Assembly (NCBI GenBank): GCA_019454185.1
Contig: CP075368.1
Coordinates: 248,001-312,000, forward strand
Direction: 5' to 3'
DNA from: Phycisphaeraceae bacterium
GTDB lineage: Bacteria; Planctomycetota; Phycisphaerae; Phycisphaerales; UBA1924
Length of the DNA stretch: 64,000 nt
Both the position numbers and the translations under genes were made by a program. Within the stretch, counting starts at the first letter, position 1, and each line of letters starts with the position of its first letter. Shown here piece by piece: positions 49,871 to 64,000 of this stretch. Below the pieces are notes generated by a model that worked only from the letters and a program-made list of their open reading frames with translations, was not told the DNA's origin and did not search any database.

Positions 49871-51073
49871 TCAAGAGCCCTCGCTGAGGCACGTGTGAAT
49901 GGCTTCGAGCATCTGGCGATCGAAGCGATCCTCGGCGAAGCGTGCCGCGAACTTTTCGCAGGAATCGGACGTGGCCTGGCGTGCGCGGGGGACGCGCTCC
50001 GTCGCTTCGATCAGGGCCTCGGGCGTCGGTTCATCGAAGAGGGCTCCGGTGACGCCGTCGCGCACGATGTCGAGCGCGCCGCCGGCGCGTCTGGCGACGA
50101 CCGGCATGCCGCACGCCATGGCCTCGCACGCGATGATCCCGAAGTCCTCGATCTGTGGGAAGAGCAGGAGTTCTGCGGTGCGATAGAGTTCGCGGAGACG
50201 TTCGTCGCTCACCCGTCCCTCGAACACCACCAGACCGGGCGCGTCTTCCCGCGCGATCTCTTCAAGTCTTGCACGCATCGACCCCTCGCCCGCGACAATC
50301 AGACGCCGCTTGGCAAGCCCCGCAGCTCGGATCGCCAGGTCCACACGCTTGTAGGGTTCGAGGGCGGCGACCACAAGCCACGACTTCGATCGCATCGTGA
50401 AGGGGTCGGGCGTGAAAAAGGACGTCCGCACCGGCGGGAAGATGACGGTTGACTCTCGCCCGTACGCTCGCTCGATCAACCTTGCGGTGTGCGACGAGTT
50501 GGCGATGAAGCGCGTGACGTTCGAGGCGGTTTGTCTATCCCAGCGACGAAAGAGCGGCCCGTATGCTCGGAGCGCGGCCGCGCTCAGCCCGCCCCCGCCC
50601 GCGTACTCCCCGCGCACCTCCGGCGACCAGACGTACCGCGCAGGGGTGTGGCAGTAGCAGAGGTGGGGGACCCGTGAGCCGTCCGTTCTCAGAGGTGATC
50701 GAAGTCCCTTGATCGCGGCCGAACTCGTCGAGATCAGCAAGTCGATCGGCTCGTTGGCGTGGTCCGCCTCCAGCCGTTTGCCGAGAGACCCTACAGCCCG
50801 GGGGTAGAGCGGCATGAGCCAGCGGCGCATCCGGATCGCGCCGGGGAGCCCGTTGAGGGGCGAGGAGATGCGATTCCACCGGTCGATCGGTGACCCGGTC
50901 GGCTCTCCCGCATCAAACATTGTGTAGAGAGTGCCGGGTTGTGCCTCGCGCTCAAGGATCGACGCGATCCGGGCGAGCACCATCTCGCCGCCCCGCCAGG
51001 TGCACAACCAGTCGTGCGCCAGCGCGACGCGTGTCGCTGGTGAGAGCGATCTGGATGGGGTCTCGTCGGGCAC
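49871..51073 (-). CDS. GT4-family glycosyltransferase
   Basis: A 400-residue protein from GTG 51073. The GT-B fold is clear: RVALAHDWLCTWRGGEMVL near the start, HTPARYVWSP, FIANSSHTARLIERAYGR, then the C-terminal donor domain with WLVVAALEPYKRVDLAIRA, LIVAGEGSMRARLE and FPQIEDFGIIACEAMACGMPVVA (E-x7-E motif). It most resembles mannosyl- or hexosyltransferases acting in surface polysaccharide or glycolipid assembly. No polysaccharide cluster is adjacent, so the acceptor is unknown. It is divergent from the amidohydrolase gene, sharing a 51-base gap. Confidence 0.9.
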   Translation of the reverse strand: MPDETPSRSLSPATRVALAHDWLCTWRGGEMVLARIASILEREAQPGTLYTMFDAGEPTGSPIDRWNRISSPLNGLPGAIRMRRWLMPLYPRAVGSLGKRLEADHANEPIDLLISTSSAAIKGLRSPLRTDGSRVPHLCYCHTPARYVWSPEVRGEYAGGGGLSAAALRAYGPLFRRWDRQTASNVTRFIANSSHTARLIERAYGRESTVIFPPVRTSFFTPDPFTMRSKSWLVVAALEPYKRVDLAIRAAGLAKRRLIVAGEGSMRARLEEIAREDAPGLVVFEGRVSDERLRELYRTAELLLFPQIEDFGIIACEAMACGMPVVARRAGGALDIVRDGVTGALFDEPTPEALIEATERVPRARQATSDSCEKFAARFAEDRFDRQMLEAIHTCLSEGS

Positions 51074-51124
51074 TGTGTCTTCCAGAGGGTCAGGGGCTCG
51101 GACGAGCGGAGGGTATGATCGACC

Positions 51125-52240
51125 GTGGCCGCAGCAGAGAGCAAACAGAATGTGAGCGCACGCAACCCCGACGCCAATCGGCTCGGCTTGGATTATCGCG
51201 CCGAGGCGGCGAAGCTCGGCACGCCGGTTGTTCCGATCATCGATGCCCACATCCACGTGAACGGTGGGCACGCCGCTCGGGTCTTCAAGGATGTTGCGGT
51301 GCTCTACGGCATCGACCGGATCGTGACACAGACACGCCTGGCCGAGGCGCACGCGGTTCGCGATGTCCTCGGTCCGATGGCGCGGTTCGTTGCCGTTCCC
51401 GACTATGGATCCGCCGACCGGCGGACCGCCATGACCTCGGGATATCTCGCCGACATCGAACGCTGGAGAACGGAGTTTGATGCGCGGCTGATGAAGCTCT
51501 GGTGTGCGCCGCGCCTGCGAGATCTCGCGACGGGTGATGATGCCAACGACTACGTCCCGCTCGACTCGCCCTGGCGCATCCGTCAGGTCGAACTGGCCCA
51601 GTCGCTCGGCATGATGGTCAAGGTCCACATCGCTGATCCCGACACGTGGTTCAGCACCAAGTACGCCGACGCCTCGCGCTACGGCACCAAGCGCTCGCAG
51701 TATGAGCCGCTGGAGCGGATGCTCGATCGCTTCGCGGGTCCTTGGATCCTCGCACACATGGGGGGCTGGCCGGAAGACATGGCCTTTCTCTCTGATCTCT
51801 TGGACCGTCACCCGGCGTTGAATCTCGACACCTCTGCCACCAAGTGGATGGTCCGCGAGCTCTCGAAGCACTCGCGCGACGAGGTGGTTGACTTCCTCTC
51901 CCGCTACGCCGGTCGCATCCTCTTCGGCTCGGACATCGTCACGACAGACGAGCATCTCATGCCAGAGAAAAAGGCGGGCGTCTATTCGGGAGAACTGGCC
52001 AGTTCGCCCGAGCAGGCCTTCGAGCTCTACGCGAGCCGCTACTGGGCTCTGCGAACGCTCTGGGAGACCGATTACAACGGCCCCTCACCGATCGCGGATC
52101 CCGATCTTGCCATGGTTGATCCGTCACGCTTCACGCCGACAGATGCCCCCCTGCTGAGAGGCAAGTCGCTTGATCCGTCGATGCTCCGCACGCTCTACGC
52201 GGGAGCGGCTCGGCGCGTTTTCGGATCATGGCTCGACTGA
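51125..52240 (+). CDS. Amidohydrolase_2-family metal-dependent hydrolase
   Basis: A 371-residue protein from GTG 51125. The TIM-barrel metal site is IIDAHIHVNGGHAA (HxH), KVHIADPDTW (His), ILAHMGGWPED (His) and ILFGSDIVT (Asp). Related enzymes include ACMSD-like decarboxylases and lactone or amide hydrolases; the substrate cannot be told. Divergent from the glycosyltransferase and convergent with a lipoprotein gene. Confidence 0.87.
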   Translation: MAAAESKQNVSARNPDANRLGLDYRAEAAKLGTPVVPIIDAHIHVNGGHAARVFKDVAVLYGIDRIVTQTRLAEAHAVRDVLGPMARFVAVPDYGSADRRTAMTSGYLADIERWRTEFDARLMKLWCAPRLRDLATGDDANDYVPLDSPWRIRQVELAQSLGMMVKVHIADPDTWFSTKYADASRYGTKRSQYEPLERMLDRFAGPWILAHMGGWPEDMAFLSDLLDRHPALNLDTSATKWMVRELSKHSRDEVVDFLSRYAGRILFGSDIVTTDEHLMPEKKAGVYSGELASSPEQAFELYASRYWALRTLWETDYNGPSPIADPDLAMVDPSRFTPTDAPLLRGKSLDPSMLRTLYAGAARRVFGSWLD

Positions 52241-52268
52241 CGAAACCCGCAGTTGCCTCGACGGATGC

Positions 52269-52961
52269 TCACTCGTTTTCCAACGGATCGACCGCGACCC
52301 CTTCGAGCGGATCGGGATCGCTCGCCTTGTCCCGATCGTCGGAGATGCCATCGCCGATGGTGACGGGAGAGGTGAGCCGGACGAGTTCTTCCAGCCGCGC
52401 TGCGATGCGATTCGCCGTGCCCTGATCGAGCGGCGTTGAGAGGCGAGCCGAGAACTCTCCCGCTCCGATTCGATCCTCAAAGCCGGGCGTGGTGCCGGTC
52501 AGTCTGATCGATGCCCCGCTGATCGAGCCGCCGAACGATCGAGCCCCAGGTTTGCCCGAGGGGAGCATGAAGCCGCCCCCACCGTAAACGCCCAGGTGCC
52601 CCTGTGCGATGACCAGCGTCCGGACAGCAGCAGTTGAAGCGGTGCGATCGATCGGCGTCTTTCCCGCTTTGGGGATCGCGAAGAGATGCACATGCGTGAT
52701 CGTGCCGCTGACGCCGGAGAGACTCGATCCGACCTCAAGCGCGTCCTCACTGAGATCCGTCAGGTAGAAATCAGCGGTCGACGGGTCCGTGATGTAATAC
52801 GCGCGGGTCACCGGTTTCGGCCTGAGACCGATCGACGAATCGATCCCGTCGAGCCGGATTCCCGATGCGGAGCCGACGGACGCGGTACAACCGCCGGCTA
52901 ACGACAAGCACGCCAGTGCGACCCAAAGGGCGAATGAATGCGAACAGGTTCCGATCTTCAT
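52269..52961 (-). CDS. Putative lipoprotein, function unknown
   Basis: A 230-residue protein with a lipoprotein signal (LSLAGGC, Cys about 25). The mature part has repeated beta-like segments with SGVSGTITHVHLFAIPKAG, GVYGGGGFMLPSGKPG and SGASIRLTGTTPGF. An acidic C-terminus (DDRDKASDPDPLEG) follows. No family recognised. Confidence 0.7.
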   Translation of the reverse strand: MKIGTCSHSFALWVALACLSLAGGCTASVGSASGIRLDGIDSSIGLRPKPVTRAYYITDPSTADFYLTDLSEDALEVGSSLSGVSGTITHVHLFAIPKAGKTPIDRTASTAAVRTLVIAQGHLGVYGGGGFMLPSGKPGARSFGGSISGASIRLTGTTPGFEDRIGAGEFSARLSTPLDQGTANRIAARLEELVRLTSPVTIGDGISDDRDKASDPDPLEGVAVDPLENE

Positions 52962-53165
52962 GCCCCATAAAGGTACACGCCCGCCGGTGATCGTGCATCT
53001 GAGGTATCTGCCCGGGCAACAGGAATCGGTCGAGTCCGTATAGAATACGCAAGGCGTTTGGGTGCCCGGCCTCGTACATGTGTTATGCTGTGGAGTGGGG
53101 CAGGCAGGGGTGGCTGCGCAACGCGGCCGATAGAGAATGTCGAAGAACCAGGCGAGGAGCGATCC

Positions 53166-54203
53166 ATGCCGAGCCGCACGAGATCACACACGGCGATTGC
53201 GTTCACCCTTCTGGCGTGCGTTCTCACGCTTGCCGGAAACGCAGGCGCACAGCCAACCCAGTCCGTGGGCAAGCGTCTTCCCGGGACATCGAACCAGGGA
53301 TTCCCGACGCGCGGCTATGGCGTGCGTGCGCCCTTCGTCCGGATGATCGCGCCAAACACGTTCGCAACTGGCGGCAACCGGCCATCCGAGCGGGTGCTCC
53401 CGCCTCGTCTCGATCCACGCCCTCCGGTGGTTGTCGCTCCGTCTCCCGGTCCGAGTGCTGAGCCCCAGGTGAACTCGCCGGATCCCGTGAACACGATCGA
53501 TCTACCCATCACGTCCGGCGTCGCTATCAGCACGTCGGTCTCCGCGCCCGCATCGCTGAACGGATACGGTGTGCCGACCGGCGTGTACACGCACGCGTCC
53601 ACTCGTGGCGCAACAGGATGGAGCCGGAACCAGAACGATCAGTACGGGCCGGACCCGCGGCTCTCTCCGCACTACAAACCCTCCGAGATCGCGGCAATCG
53701 TCGCTGCAGACCAGGCCAGAGAGGCAGCCGCACGAGTTCCAGTCATCGAGCGTGCCGCGTCCGCCCTCCAGAAGGGCGATGCCGAACTCGCCTTCGACCT
53801 GTACCGTGAGCATCTGTCTCAGTACCCCGACGATCTCGACGCGGTCCGGATGCTCGGCGTCGTCGAATTGCTCCTGAAGCGGACCGATGCCGGCGTCAAG
53901 CGAATCGCGTCCGTTTATGCCTCAGATCCGCTGATGGTCGGCGAGCCGATCGATCCCGCGAATCTCCCCGGCGGGACGACGGACCTGCGTCGTGTGTCGA
54001 GCGACGTGGCCGCGCTCGCATCCCGAGGAGGCCGTGCCGATGCCGCGCTGGTCGCGGCGGTCCTCGCGCAAGCACGCCAGGAGCGAGCGGTTGCGACACG
54101 ATTCCTCGATCGTGCGGAAGCCGCAGGCCTCGATCCCGCTCTCGCGGCACGCATGCGAGCGGAACTCACGCCCCAGACCACGCGGCCCAGCCCCGCAAAA
54201 TAA
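53166..54203 (+). CDS. Exported repeat protein, first of a tandem paralogous pair
   Basis: A 345-residue protein with signal MPSRTRSHTAIAFTLLACVLTLAGNAGA (about 1-28, hydrophobic core ALLACVLTLAG-like). A Pro-rich disordered region is at 60-150. Residues about 185-330 are helical hairpins of TPR type (ASALQKGDAELAFDLYREHL, ...AVRMLGVVELLLKRTDAGV). GAGGAG lies 7 bases before ATG 53166. The helical part aligns with the next gene. Probably a periplasmic scaffold; function unknown. Confidence 0.7.
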   Translation: MPSRTRSHTAIAFTLLACVLTLAGNAGAQPTQSVGKRLPGTSNQGFPTRGYGVRAPFVRMIAPNTFATGGNRPSERVLPPRLDPRPPVVVAPSPGPSAEPQVNSPDPVNTIDLPITSGVAISTSVSAPASLNGYGVPTGVYTHASTRGATGWSRNQNDQYGPDPRLSPHYKPSEIAAIVAADQAREAAARVPVIERAASALQKGDAELAFDLYREHLSQYPDDLDAVRMLGVVELLLKRTDAGVKRIASVYASDPLMVGEPIDPANLPGGTTDLRRVSSDVAALASRGGRADAALVAAVLAQARQERAVATRFLDRAEAAGLDPALAARMRAELTPQTTRPSPAK

Positions 54204-54242
54204 GTAAGATGCCGTGATCTCGCGATTCATGTGGAGGCGACC

Positions 54243-55367
54243 ATGCTGAGAATCGGACTGTTGGCGGCCATCGTGATCGGCTCTTCCAGTGCATGCGCAC
54301 ACGCCCAGCCATCGGTAGACATGGGGCCAGCACAGAAGGGTGTCGGTCCTCGTACTTCGCCCGCGAGACCCGCGACGACAACCGGGCCCGGGGCTCGGCT
54401 GCCGAGCACGAGAACCTCCTCGCGTCTTGGTCCGGTGGAGCGACCTGCCGCACCTCCTGCGAGCGTGCCGCAGACGCAGCTGTCTCCCAGGGAAACGCTG
54501 CAGCAGATGATCGATCGCCGCACGGACGAACAGGCGAGAATCGCTGACTTTCAGATGACATATGAGATTCCGCCCGACGCGACCATCCTCTCAAGCGGAG
54601 GCGGCATCACGAATTACAGACTCCCGAATGGCATTCACGGATCGGTCGTATCGAGCTCTGTTAGTGGGGGGCTCTTGGGCGCGGGCTCCATGTACGGGTT
54701 TCCAGATTACAGATTTCTCGCGTTTGCAGCGGGCGGCTGGGACCCTTCGCGTTACTTCGAGTTCAGGTCGTACCGTGAATGGCGGGCGTGCGGCGAGGGA
54801 GGTCCTGACGACGCTCGTGGAGGATTTCTCTCTGAGCCGGTCAATGTCGCAGATCTGATTCCGGCGTCCTACTCGAAGTTCATGGAGGGGCCGACGACAG
54901 AGCAGAGCACGGACCTGACCAAAGCCGATGCGGCGCTCGCCGCCGGGCGCGCCTCGGAAGCTGCCGCGTTGTACGAGGCGCATCTGAAGCAGAACGCTGA
55001 CGAGGCACTCGGGGCGATGGTGCGTCACGGGCTCGCGTTGATCGAGAGCGGACGTGTCTCCGAGGGGATCGCCGTGGTGTATCAGGCGTATGAATCGGAC
55101 CACGGGCTTGCGGACAACTCGCTCCGTCTCGCGATCCCGGAGTGGTCAGAGCATCGGATCCGAACCATGGTCTCCCGGGTCGTAGGGCACGCGAACCGAA
55201 ACCAGAGCGCGTCATCGTGGCTCGTCGTCGCGCTGTTGATGGAAGCCGAGGGACGGGCATCTCTCGCGAACCAGATGCTCGATCGAAGCGTGGGATTCGG
55301 GCTGGATCAGTCTCTCGGCATGCGTGTGCGCGGGATGATCGCCAATTCTATGCCCAAGAAGCGCTGA
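54243..55367 (+). CDS. Exported repeat protein, second of a tandem paralogous pair
   Basis: A 374-residue protein from ATG 54243 (GGAGG 4-5 bases upstream); signal about MLRIGLLAAIVIGSSSACAHA. A Pro/Arg-rich linker is at 25-75. A unique middle (about 95-190) has GGWDPSRYFEFRSYREW, absent from the neighbour. The helical repeat part is at about 215-365 (ADAALAAGRASEAAALYEAH, MVRHGLALIESGRVSEGIAVVYQAYESD, ANQMLDRSVGFGLDQSLGMR), which matches the previous gene including the closing ..RFLDRAEAAGLDPALAARMR block. The two probably arose by duplication and act together. Confidence 0.7.
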   Translation: MLRIGLLAAIVIGSSSACAHAQPSVDMGPAQKGVGPRTSPARPATTTGPGARLPSTRTSSRLGPVERPAAPPASVPQTQLSPRETLQQMIDRRTDEQARIADFQMTYEIPPDATILSSGGGITNYRLPNGIHGSVVSSSVSGGLLGAGSMYGFPDYRFLAFAAGGWDPSRYFEFRSYREWRACGEGGPDDARGGFLSEPVNVADLIPASYSKFMEGPTTEQSTDLTKADAALAAGRASEAAALYEAHLKQNADEALGAMVRHGLALIESGRVSEGIAVVYQAYESDHGLADNSLRLAIPEWSEHRIRTMVSRVVGHANRNQSASSWLVVALLMEAEGRASLANQMLDRSVGFGLDQSLGMRVRGMIANSMPKKR

Positions 55368-55599
55368 GGCACCGCGTGTTCGTATTGCGTTCGCTATTTC
55401 ATTGCGCCTCTCCTGCGCTTGCCCTTGCCTGATTGATCTGCCTACAGTCCTCCCCTTGCCATGGGCTGTCCCCATGGCCGGACCCTCTGGGGCCGACATC
55501 CCGGATCAACCGTTCGAACCACTCGACTGTTCGTCCCACATGGCCGGGGCGGACCTCCGGGGCCAGATGGCTACCGAGTCGGGTGGGAGGTGAGGACCA

Positions 55600-56028
55600 A
55601 TGGCCAAGAAAGAAATCACAAAGGTTTTCAAGATCATGGCCCCCGGCGGCCAGGCGACGCCCGCGCCGCCCCTCGGCCCCGCGCTCGGTGGAGCGGGCGT
55701 GAACCCCGGACAGTTTGTCCAGCAGTTCAACGCCGCGACGCAGAACGTCAAGGGCAAGGTGGTCGGCTGTGTCGTGACGGTCTACTCGGATCGCTCGTTC
55801 TCGTTCGAGATCAAGAGCAGCCCCGCTTCGGTGCTGATCCGAGAGAAGGCGAAGATCGACAAGGGCTCCGGTATTCCCAACAAGAACAAGGTTGGGAAGC
55901 TCGGACGTGCCGATCTCGAGGCGATCGCGAAAGAGAAGATGAACGACCTGAACGCGGGGTCTATCGACGCCGCGGTCCGCATCATCGAGGGCCAGTGCCG
56001 CTCGATGGGCGTGGTGGTGGAGGCCTGA
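55600..56028 (+). CDS. rplK: 50S ribosomal protein L11
   Basis: A 142-residue protein: FKIMAPGGQATPAPPLGPALGG (here to show the PPLGPALG start), VNPGQFVQQFNA, and the C-terminal rRNA-binding half with IVEGQCRSMGV-type ending. L11 binds the GTPase-associated 23S rRNA. A GGAGG-type site lies upstream. First gene of the cluster; secE and nusG, its usual left neighbours, are absent. Confidence 0.97.
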   Translation: MAKKEITKVFKIMAPGGQATPAPPLGPALGGAGVNPGQFVQQFNAATQNVKGKVVGCVVTVYSDRSFSFEIKSSPASVLIREKAKIDKGSGIPNKNKVGKLGRADLEAIAKEKMNDLNAGSIDAAVRIIEGQCRSMGVVVEA

Positions 56029-56031
56029 CCC

Positions 56032-56733
56032 ATGCCAATCCTCAGCAAGCGAAACAAGGCCAACGCGCCGCTCAAGCCGAAGCAGGCCATGTCTGCCGCA
56101 GAAGCGGTTGCCGCCCTCAAGAAGTTCAAGGGCCCGAAGTTCGATCAGACGGTTGACGTCTGCATCCACCTCGGCGTCGACACCAAGCAGGCGGATCAGA
56201 ACCTGCGCGGCTCCGTGTCGCTGCCCAACGGCATCGGCAAGGCCAAGCGCGTCGTCGCGTTCTGCACCTCCGACGTCGTTCCCAAGGCCATGGCCGCGGG
56301 CGCGATCAAGGCCGGCGGCGAGGATCTTGTCGCCGAGGTCGAGAAGGGGTGGATGGACTTTGACGTCGCCGTCGCCTCTCCCGACATGATGCGAGTGATC
56401 TCGAAGCTCGGACGCGTCCTCGGCCCGAAGGGGCTGATGCCCTCGCCGAAGGCGGGCACCGTCACGCCGAACATTACGGACGCCGTGAAGGAGTATTCGG
56501 CCGGTAAGGTCGAGTACCGCACGGACACGGCTGGCAATGTCCACGCCGTGATCGGCAAGATGTCGTTCCCCGAGGCGTCGCTGCAGCAGAACCTTGAGGC
56601 CTTCATCTCGACGATCGAGAAGGCCAGGCCGCAGACCGCCAAGGGCACCTATATCAAGAAGATCACGATCAGCGGCACCATGACGCCCGGTATCCAGATC
56701 AAGTATGTCGCCGCCGCCGCGGGCGAGGCCTGA
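56032..56733 (+). CDS. rplA: 50S ribosomal protein L1
   Basis: A 233-residue protein of the L1 stalk: MSAAEAVAALKKFKGPKFDQ, VDVCIHLGVDTKQADQNLRGSVSLP, LGRVLGPKGLMPSPKAGTVT and EYRTDTAGNVHAVIGKMSF. Standard length. It starts 3 bases after rplK and is co-transcribed. L1 autoregulates the rplK-rplA mRNA in other bacteria. Confidence 0.97.
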   Translation: MPILSKRNKANAPLKPKQAMSAAEAVAALKKFKGPKFDQTVDVCIHLGVDTKQADQNLRGSVSLPNGIGKAKRVVAFCTSDVVPKAMAAGAIKAGGEDLVAEVEKGWMDFDVAVASPDMMRVISKLGRVLGPKGLMPSPKAGTVTPNITDAVKEYSAGKVEYRTDTAGNVHAVIGKMSFPEASLQQNLEAFISTIEKARPQTAKGTYIKKITISGTMTPGIQIKYVAAAAGEA

Positions 56734-56767
56734 GTTTCCCGCACGCCAGTAACCAGAGGACACGTCC

Positions 56768-57316
56768 ATGTCCAAGACCATCAAGCAGATCATGATGCGG
56801 GACTACCAGAACCGCCTCGACGGTGTCGAGGAGGCCATGGTGATCTCGATCCGCGGCATCAAGGGGACCGACACCACCCGCCTGCGGAACAATCTCCGGA
56901 AGAGCAACATCAAGGTGACGGTCGTCCAGAACTCCCTTGCCCGCAACAACTTCAAGGGCACCTCGCTGGAGCCGCTCAACAAGTTCCTCACGGGGTCGAG
57001 CGCCTTGGCATACTCGACCGAGCAGTCGGTCGTGAACATTGCGCGACAGATCGTCGACTCCCTCAAGGACTTCCCGGGGATCGAGCTCAAGGGCGCGATT
57101 CTCGACGGCCTGCTCTTCGAGGGGAAAGCCGGCGTTGAGGAACTCTCGAAGTTCCCGACTCGCGAAGAGGCGATCGCACAGAACGTCACGCTCGTGCTCA
57201 GCCCCGCTCGCAAGCTCGCGGCCCAGATCATTGGTCCCGGCAGCGGAGTCGCGGGACTTGTCAAGTCCATCGAATCGAAGCTGGAGAAGGGCGAAGCCAT
57301 CGCCAAGGCCGGCTGA
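56768..57316 (+). CDS. rplJ: 50S ribosomal protein L10
   Basis: A 182-residue protein: IRGIKGTDTTRLRNNLRKSN, VTVVQNSLARNNFKGT, and a C-terminal helix (GLVKSIESKLEKGEAIAKA) that anchors L7/L12 dimers. GAGG lies 8 bases before ATG 56768. A structured spacer of 119 bases separates it from rplL. Confidence 0.95.
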   Translation: MSKTIKQIMMRDYQNRLDGVEEAMVISIRGIKGTDTTRLRNNLRKSNIKVTVVQNSLARNNFKGTSLEPLNKFLTGSSALAYSTEQSVVNIARQIVDSLKDFPGIELKGAILDGLLFEGKAGVEELSKFPTREEAIAQNVTLVLSPARKLAAQIIGPGSGVAGLVKSIESKLEKGEAIAKAG

Positions 57317-57333
57317 TCATCTATTCGCAAAGT

Positions 57334-57414
57334 CTCGCACGACTGGCCCTCAGGGGGTAAAGCACCGAATCGTTCGGTCCCTCTCGTGCGTCGGGTTGGC
57401 TCGGGAAACCGAGC
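57334..57414 (+). promoter_or_regulatory. Structured rplJ-rplL intergenic RNA
   Basis: CGCACGA (57336-57342) pairs with TCGTGCG (57384-57390), enclosing ACCGAA-TCG-TTCGGT (57364-57378) and G/C runs. A second hairpin, GCTCGG, GAAA, CCGAGC (57399-57414), follows 8 bases later. It lies between rplJ and rplL, where expression is often boosted or regulated. Confidence 0.6.
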
Positions 57415-57435
57415 GTTCACAAGAAAGAGATCCAC

Positions 57436-57837
57436 ATGTCTGACACAACAACTTTCGATGCCAAGATCACCAAGCTCGGCGACGAGCTCGCGGGCCTCAC
57501 CCTCAAGGAGGCGGTCGATCTCGGCAAGTACCTGAAAGAGGCCTACGGCATCGAGGCCGCCTCGGGCGGAGCCGTGATGGTCGCTGCTGCCGGCGGCGGG
57601 GCTGCTGCCGCGAAGGAGGAGCAGACCTCTTTCGACGTCATCCTCAAGGGCGCCGATGCCGCCAAGAAGATCGGCGTCATCAAGGTCGTCCGCGAGCTCA
57701 CCGGTCTCGGTCTGGCAGAGGCGAAGGCCTTCGTCGAGGCACCCGGCAAGCCCGTCAAGCAGGGCGTCACCAAGGAAGAGGCCGAGAAGCTCAAGAAGCA
57801 GCTCGAAGAGGCCGGGGCCACCGTCGCCCTCGCCTGA
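57436..57837 (+). CDS. rplL: 50S ribosomal protein L7/L12
   Basis: A 133-residue protein with an N-terminal dimer domain ([20 protein letters not shown]), an Ala/Gly hinge ([13 protein letters not shown]) and the C-terminal factor-binding domain ([40 protein letters not shown]). Present in multiple copies per ribosome, so expected to be translated most strongly in the unit. Confidence 0.97.
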   Translation: MSDTTTFDAKITKLGDELAGLTLKEAVDLGKYLKEAYGIEAASGGAVMVAAAGGGAAAAKEEQTSFDVILKGADAAKKIGVIKVVRELTGLGLAEAKAFVEAPGKPVKQGVTKEEAEKLKKQLEEAGATVALA

Positions 57838-57872
57838 TCGGGTCCTCGCTTCGATTGAAGTCTGATTGACCA

Positions 57873-57903
57873 ACGGGGCCGACCCGGAATGGGTCGGTCC
57901 CGT
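57873..57903 (+). terminator. Attenuator-like hairpin between rplL and rpoB
   Basis: ACGGGGCCGACCC, loop GGAAT, GGGTCGGTCCCGT: a 13-bp stem with one G-U pair, followed by CTTGAG, i.e. only a weak U-run. This position matches the partial terminator that lowers rpoBC expression relative to ribosomal proteins in E. coli. Confidence 0.7.
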
Positions 57904-57964
57904 CTTGAGTGTGCCTCACGCGGTTCGCTTCGCAGGTCTCTTCTTGTTCGGTGCATGGGAGGGC

Positions 57965-57993
57965 TTGCGATGGAAGCGCGAGGGGTATACACT
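57965..57993 (+). promoter_or_regulatory. Possible rpoB promoter
   Basis: TATACA at 57988-57993 preceded by GCTTGC/TTGCGA at 15-17 bases. It is 115 bases upstream of rpoB. The -10 is good and the -35 weak, so this is tentative. Confidence 0.3.
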
Positions 57994-58108
57994 GTTTGGT
58001 TCGGAACGCAACGGGTGCGACAGGGATTAGAACGCATTCAGTAACAACCGACCGCCCCGCCCGACGGCAACGATCGGGCTGGGCTGTTTCTCCATCACGA
58101 GGTAGCTG

Positions 58109-61918
<3,810 letters not shown>

Positions 61919-62023
61919 GCGTCGGTCCGTTCCCCGTTCAGTCTCCGTTCCCGTTTGTCGTCCTGATCCCGCCCGCACATCACGGGACCGCTTCACGCGG
62001 CCCGATCATCGGAGTCCCCGCCC

Positions 62024-64000
<1,977 letters not shown>

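Overview
The window is about 64 kb of GC-rich bacterial DNA that reads as Planctomycetota, most likely class Phycisphaerae. Several protein types point there together. Two prepilin-like proteins carry an [16 protein letters not shown] start followed by LPSLGAAR and end in an H-x-DG type motif. Two short exported proteins end in a PEP-CTERM-like tail with RRRR. Two exported proteins end in paired GC-type dockerin repeats with a DILDFLDF core. There is also a PadR/HAAS pair and two membrane proteins with a CxxC...CPECG zinc ribbon. Starts at GTG and TTG are common. No phage, insertion sequence or CRISPR array was seen.

Layout. 0-7.7 kb, all on the minus strand: the first codons of a 3-methyladenine DNA glycosylase, then (in transcription order from 6.9 kb down) a His-rich membrane-anchored protein behind an 18-bp palindrome, a prepilin-like protein, two paralogous exported proteins with different C-terminal sorting tails, a terminator, a nine-copy 7-bp repeat, and an ABC ATPase / FtsX-type permease / DUF3299 / outer-membrane-like operon. 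This is the best candidate for an undescribed system, possibly metal (zinc) acquisition. A PAS-LuxR regulator lies upstream. 7.8-23.3 kb: crcB, a LOG-family protein, thyX, an MBOAT/AlgJ-like O-acetylation pair, a PadR-controlled HAAS membrane protein, a thioesterase-purN-metallopeptidase operon, a DinB-like protein, nadB with a lipoprotein, and an M28 peptidase. 23.6-36 kb: gcvP, an STN-like exported protein, a Phe/Gly/Asn-rich low-complexity protein, and a group of exported surface proteins (choice-of-anchor I propeller, lamin-tail-like protein, prepilin-like protein, YVTN propeller with dockerins), then tRNA-Thr(CGU). 36-43.8 kb: hflX, a zinc-ribbon protein, a ctpA-tsaD-metallopeptidase-release-factor-like operon, a PEP-CTERM protein and a flavin-reductase-like protein.

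44-49.8 kb: an isolated mraZ with a four-repeat operator, a structured non-coding stretch ending in a terminator, hpf, a compact promoter-to-terminator unit that looks like a small RNA, mutS, a zinc-ribbon protein and a thioredoxin-fold protein. 49.8-55.4 kb: a glycosyltransferase, an amidohydrolase, a lipoprotein and a tandem pair of paralogous exported repeat proteins. 55.6 kb to the end: the ribosomal protein/RNA polymerase cluster rplK-rplA-rplJ-rplL-rpoB-rpoC, with rpoC cut by the window edge, RNA structure between rplJ and rplL, and an attenuator-like hairpin between rplL and rpoB.

By eye the plus strand is G-rich over roughly the first 43 kb whichever way genes point, and becomes C-rich after about 49 kb. 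That may mark a replication-strand switch.
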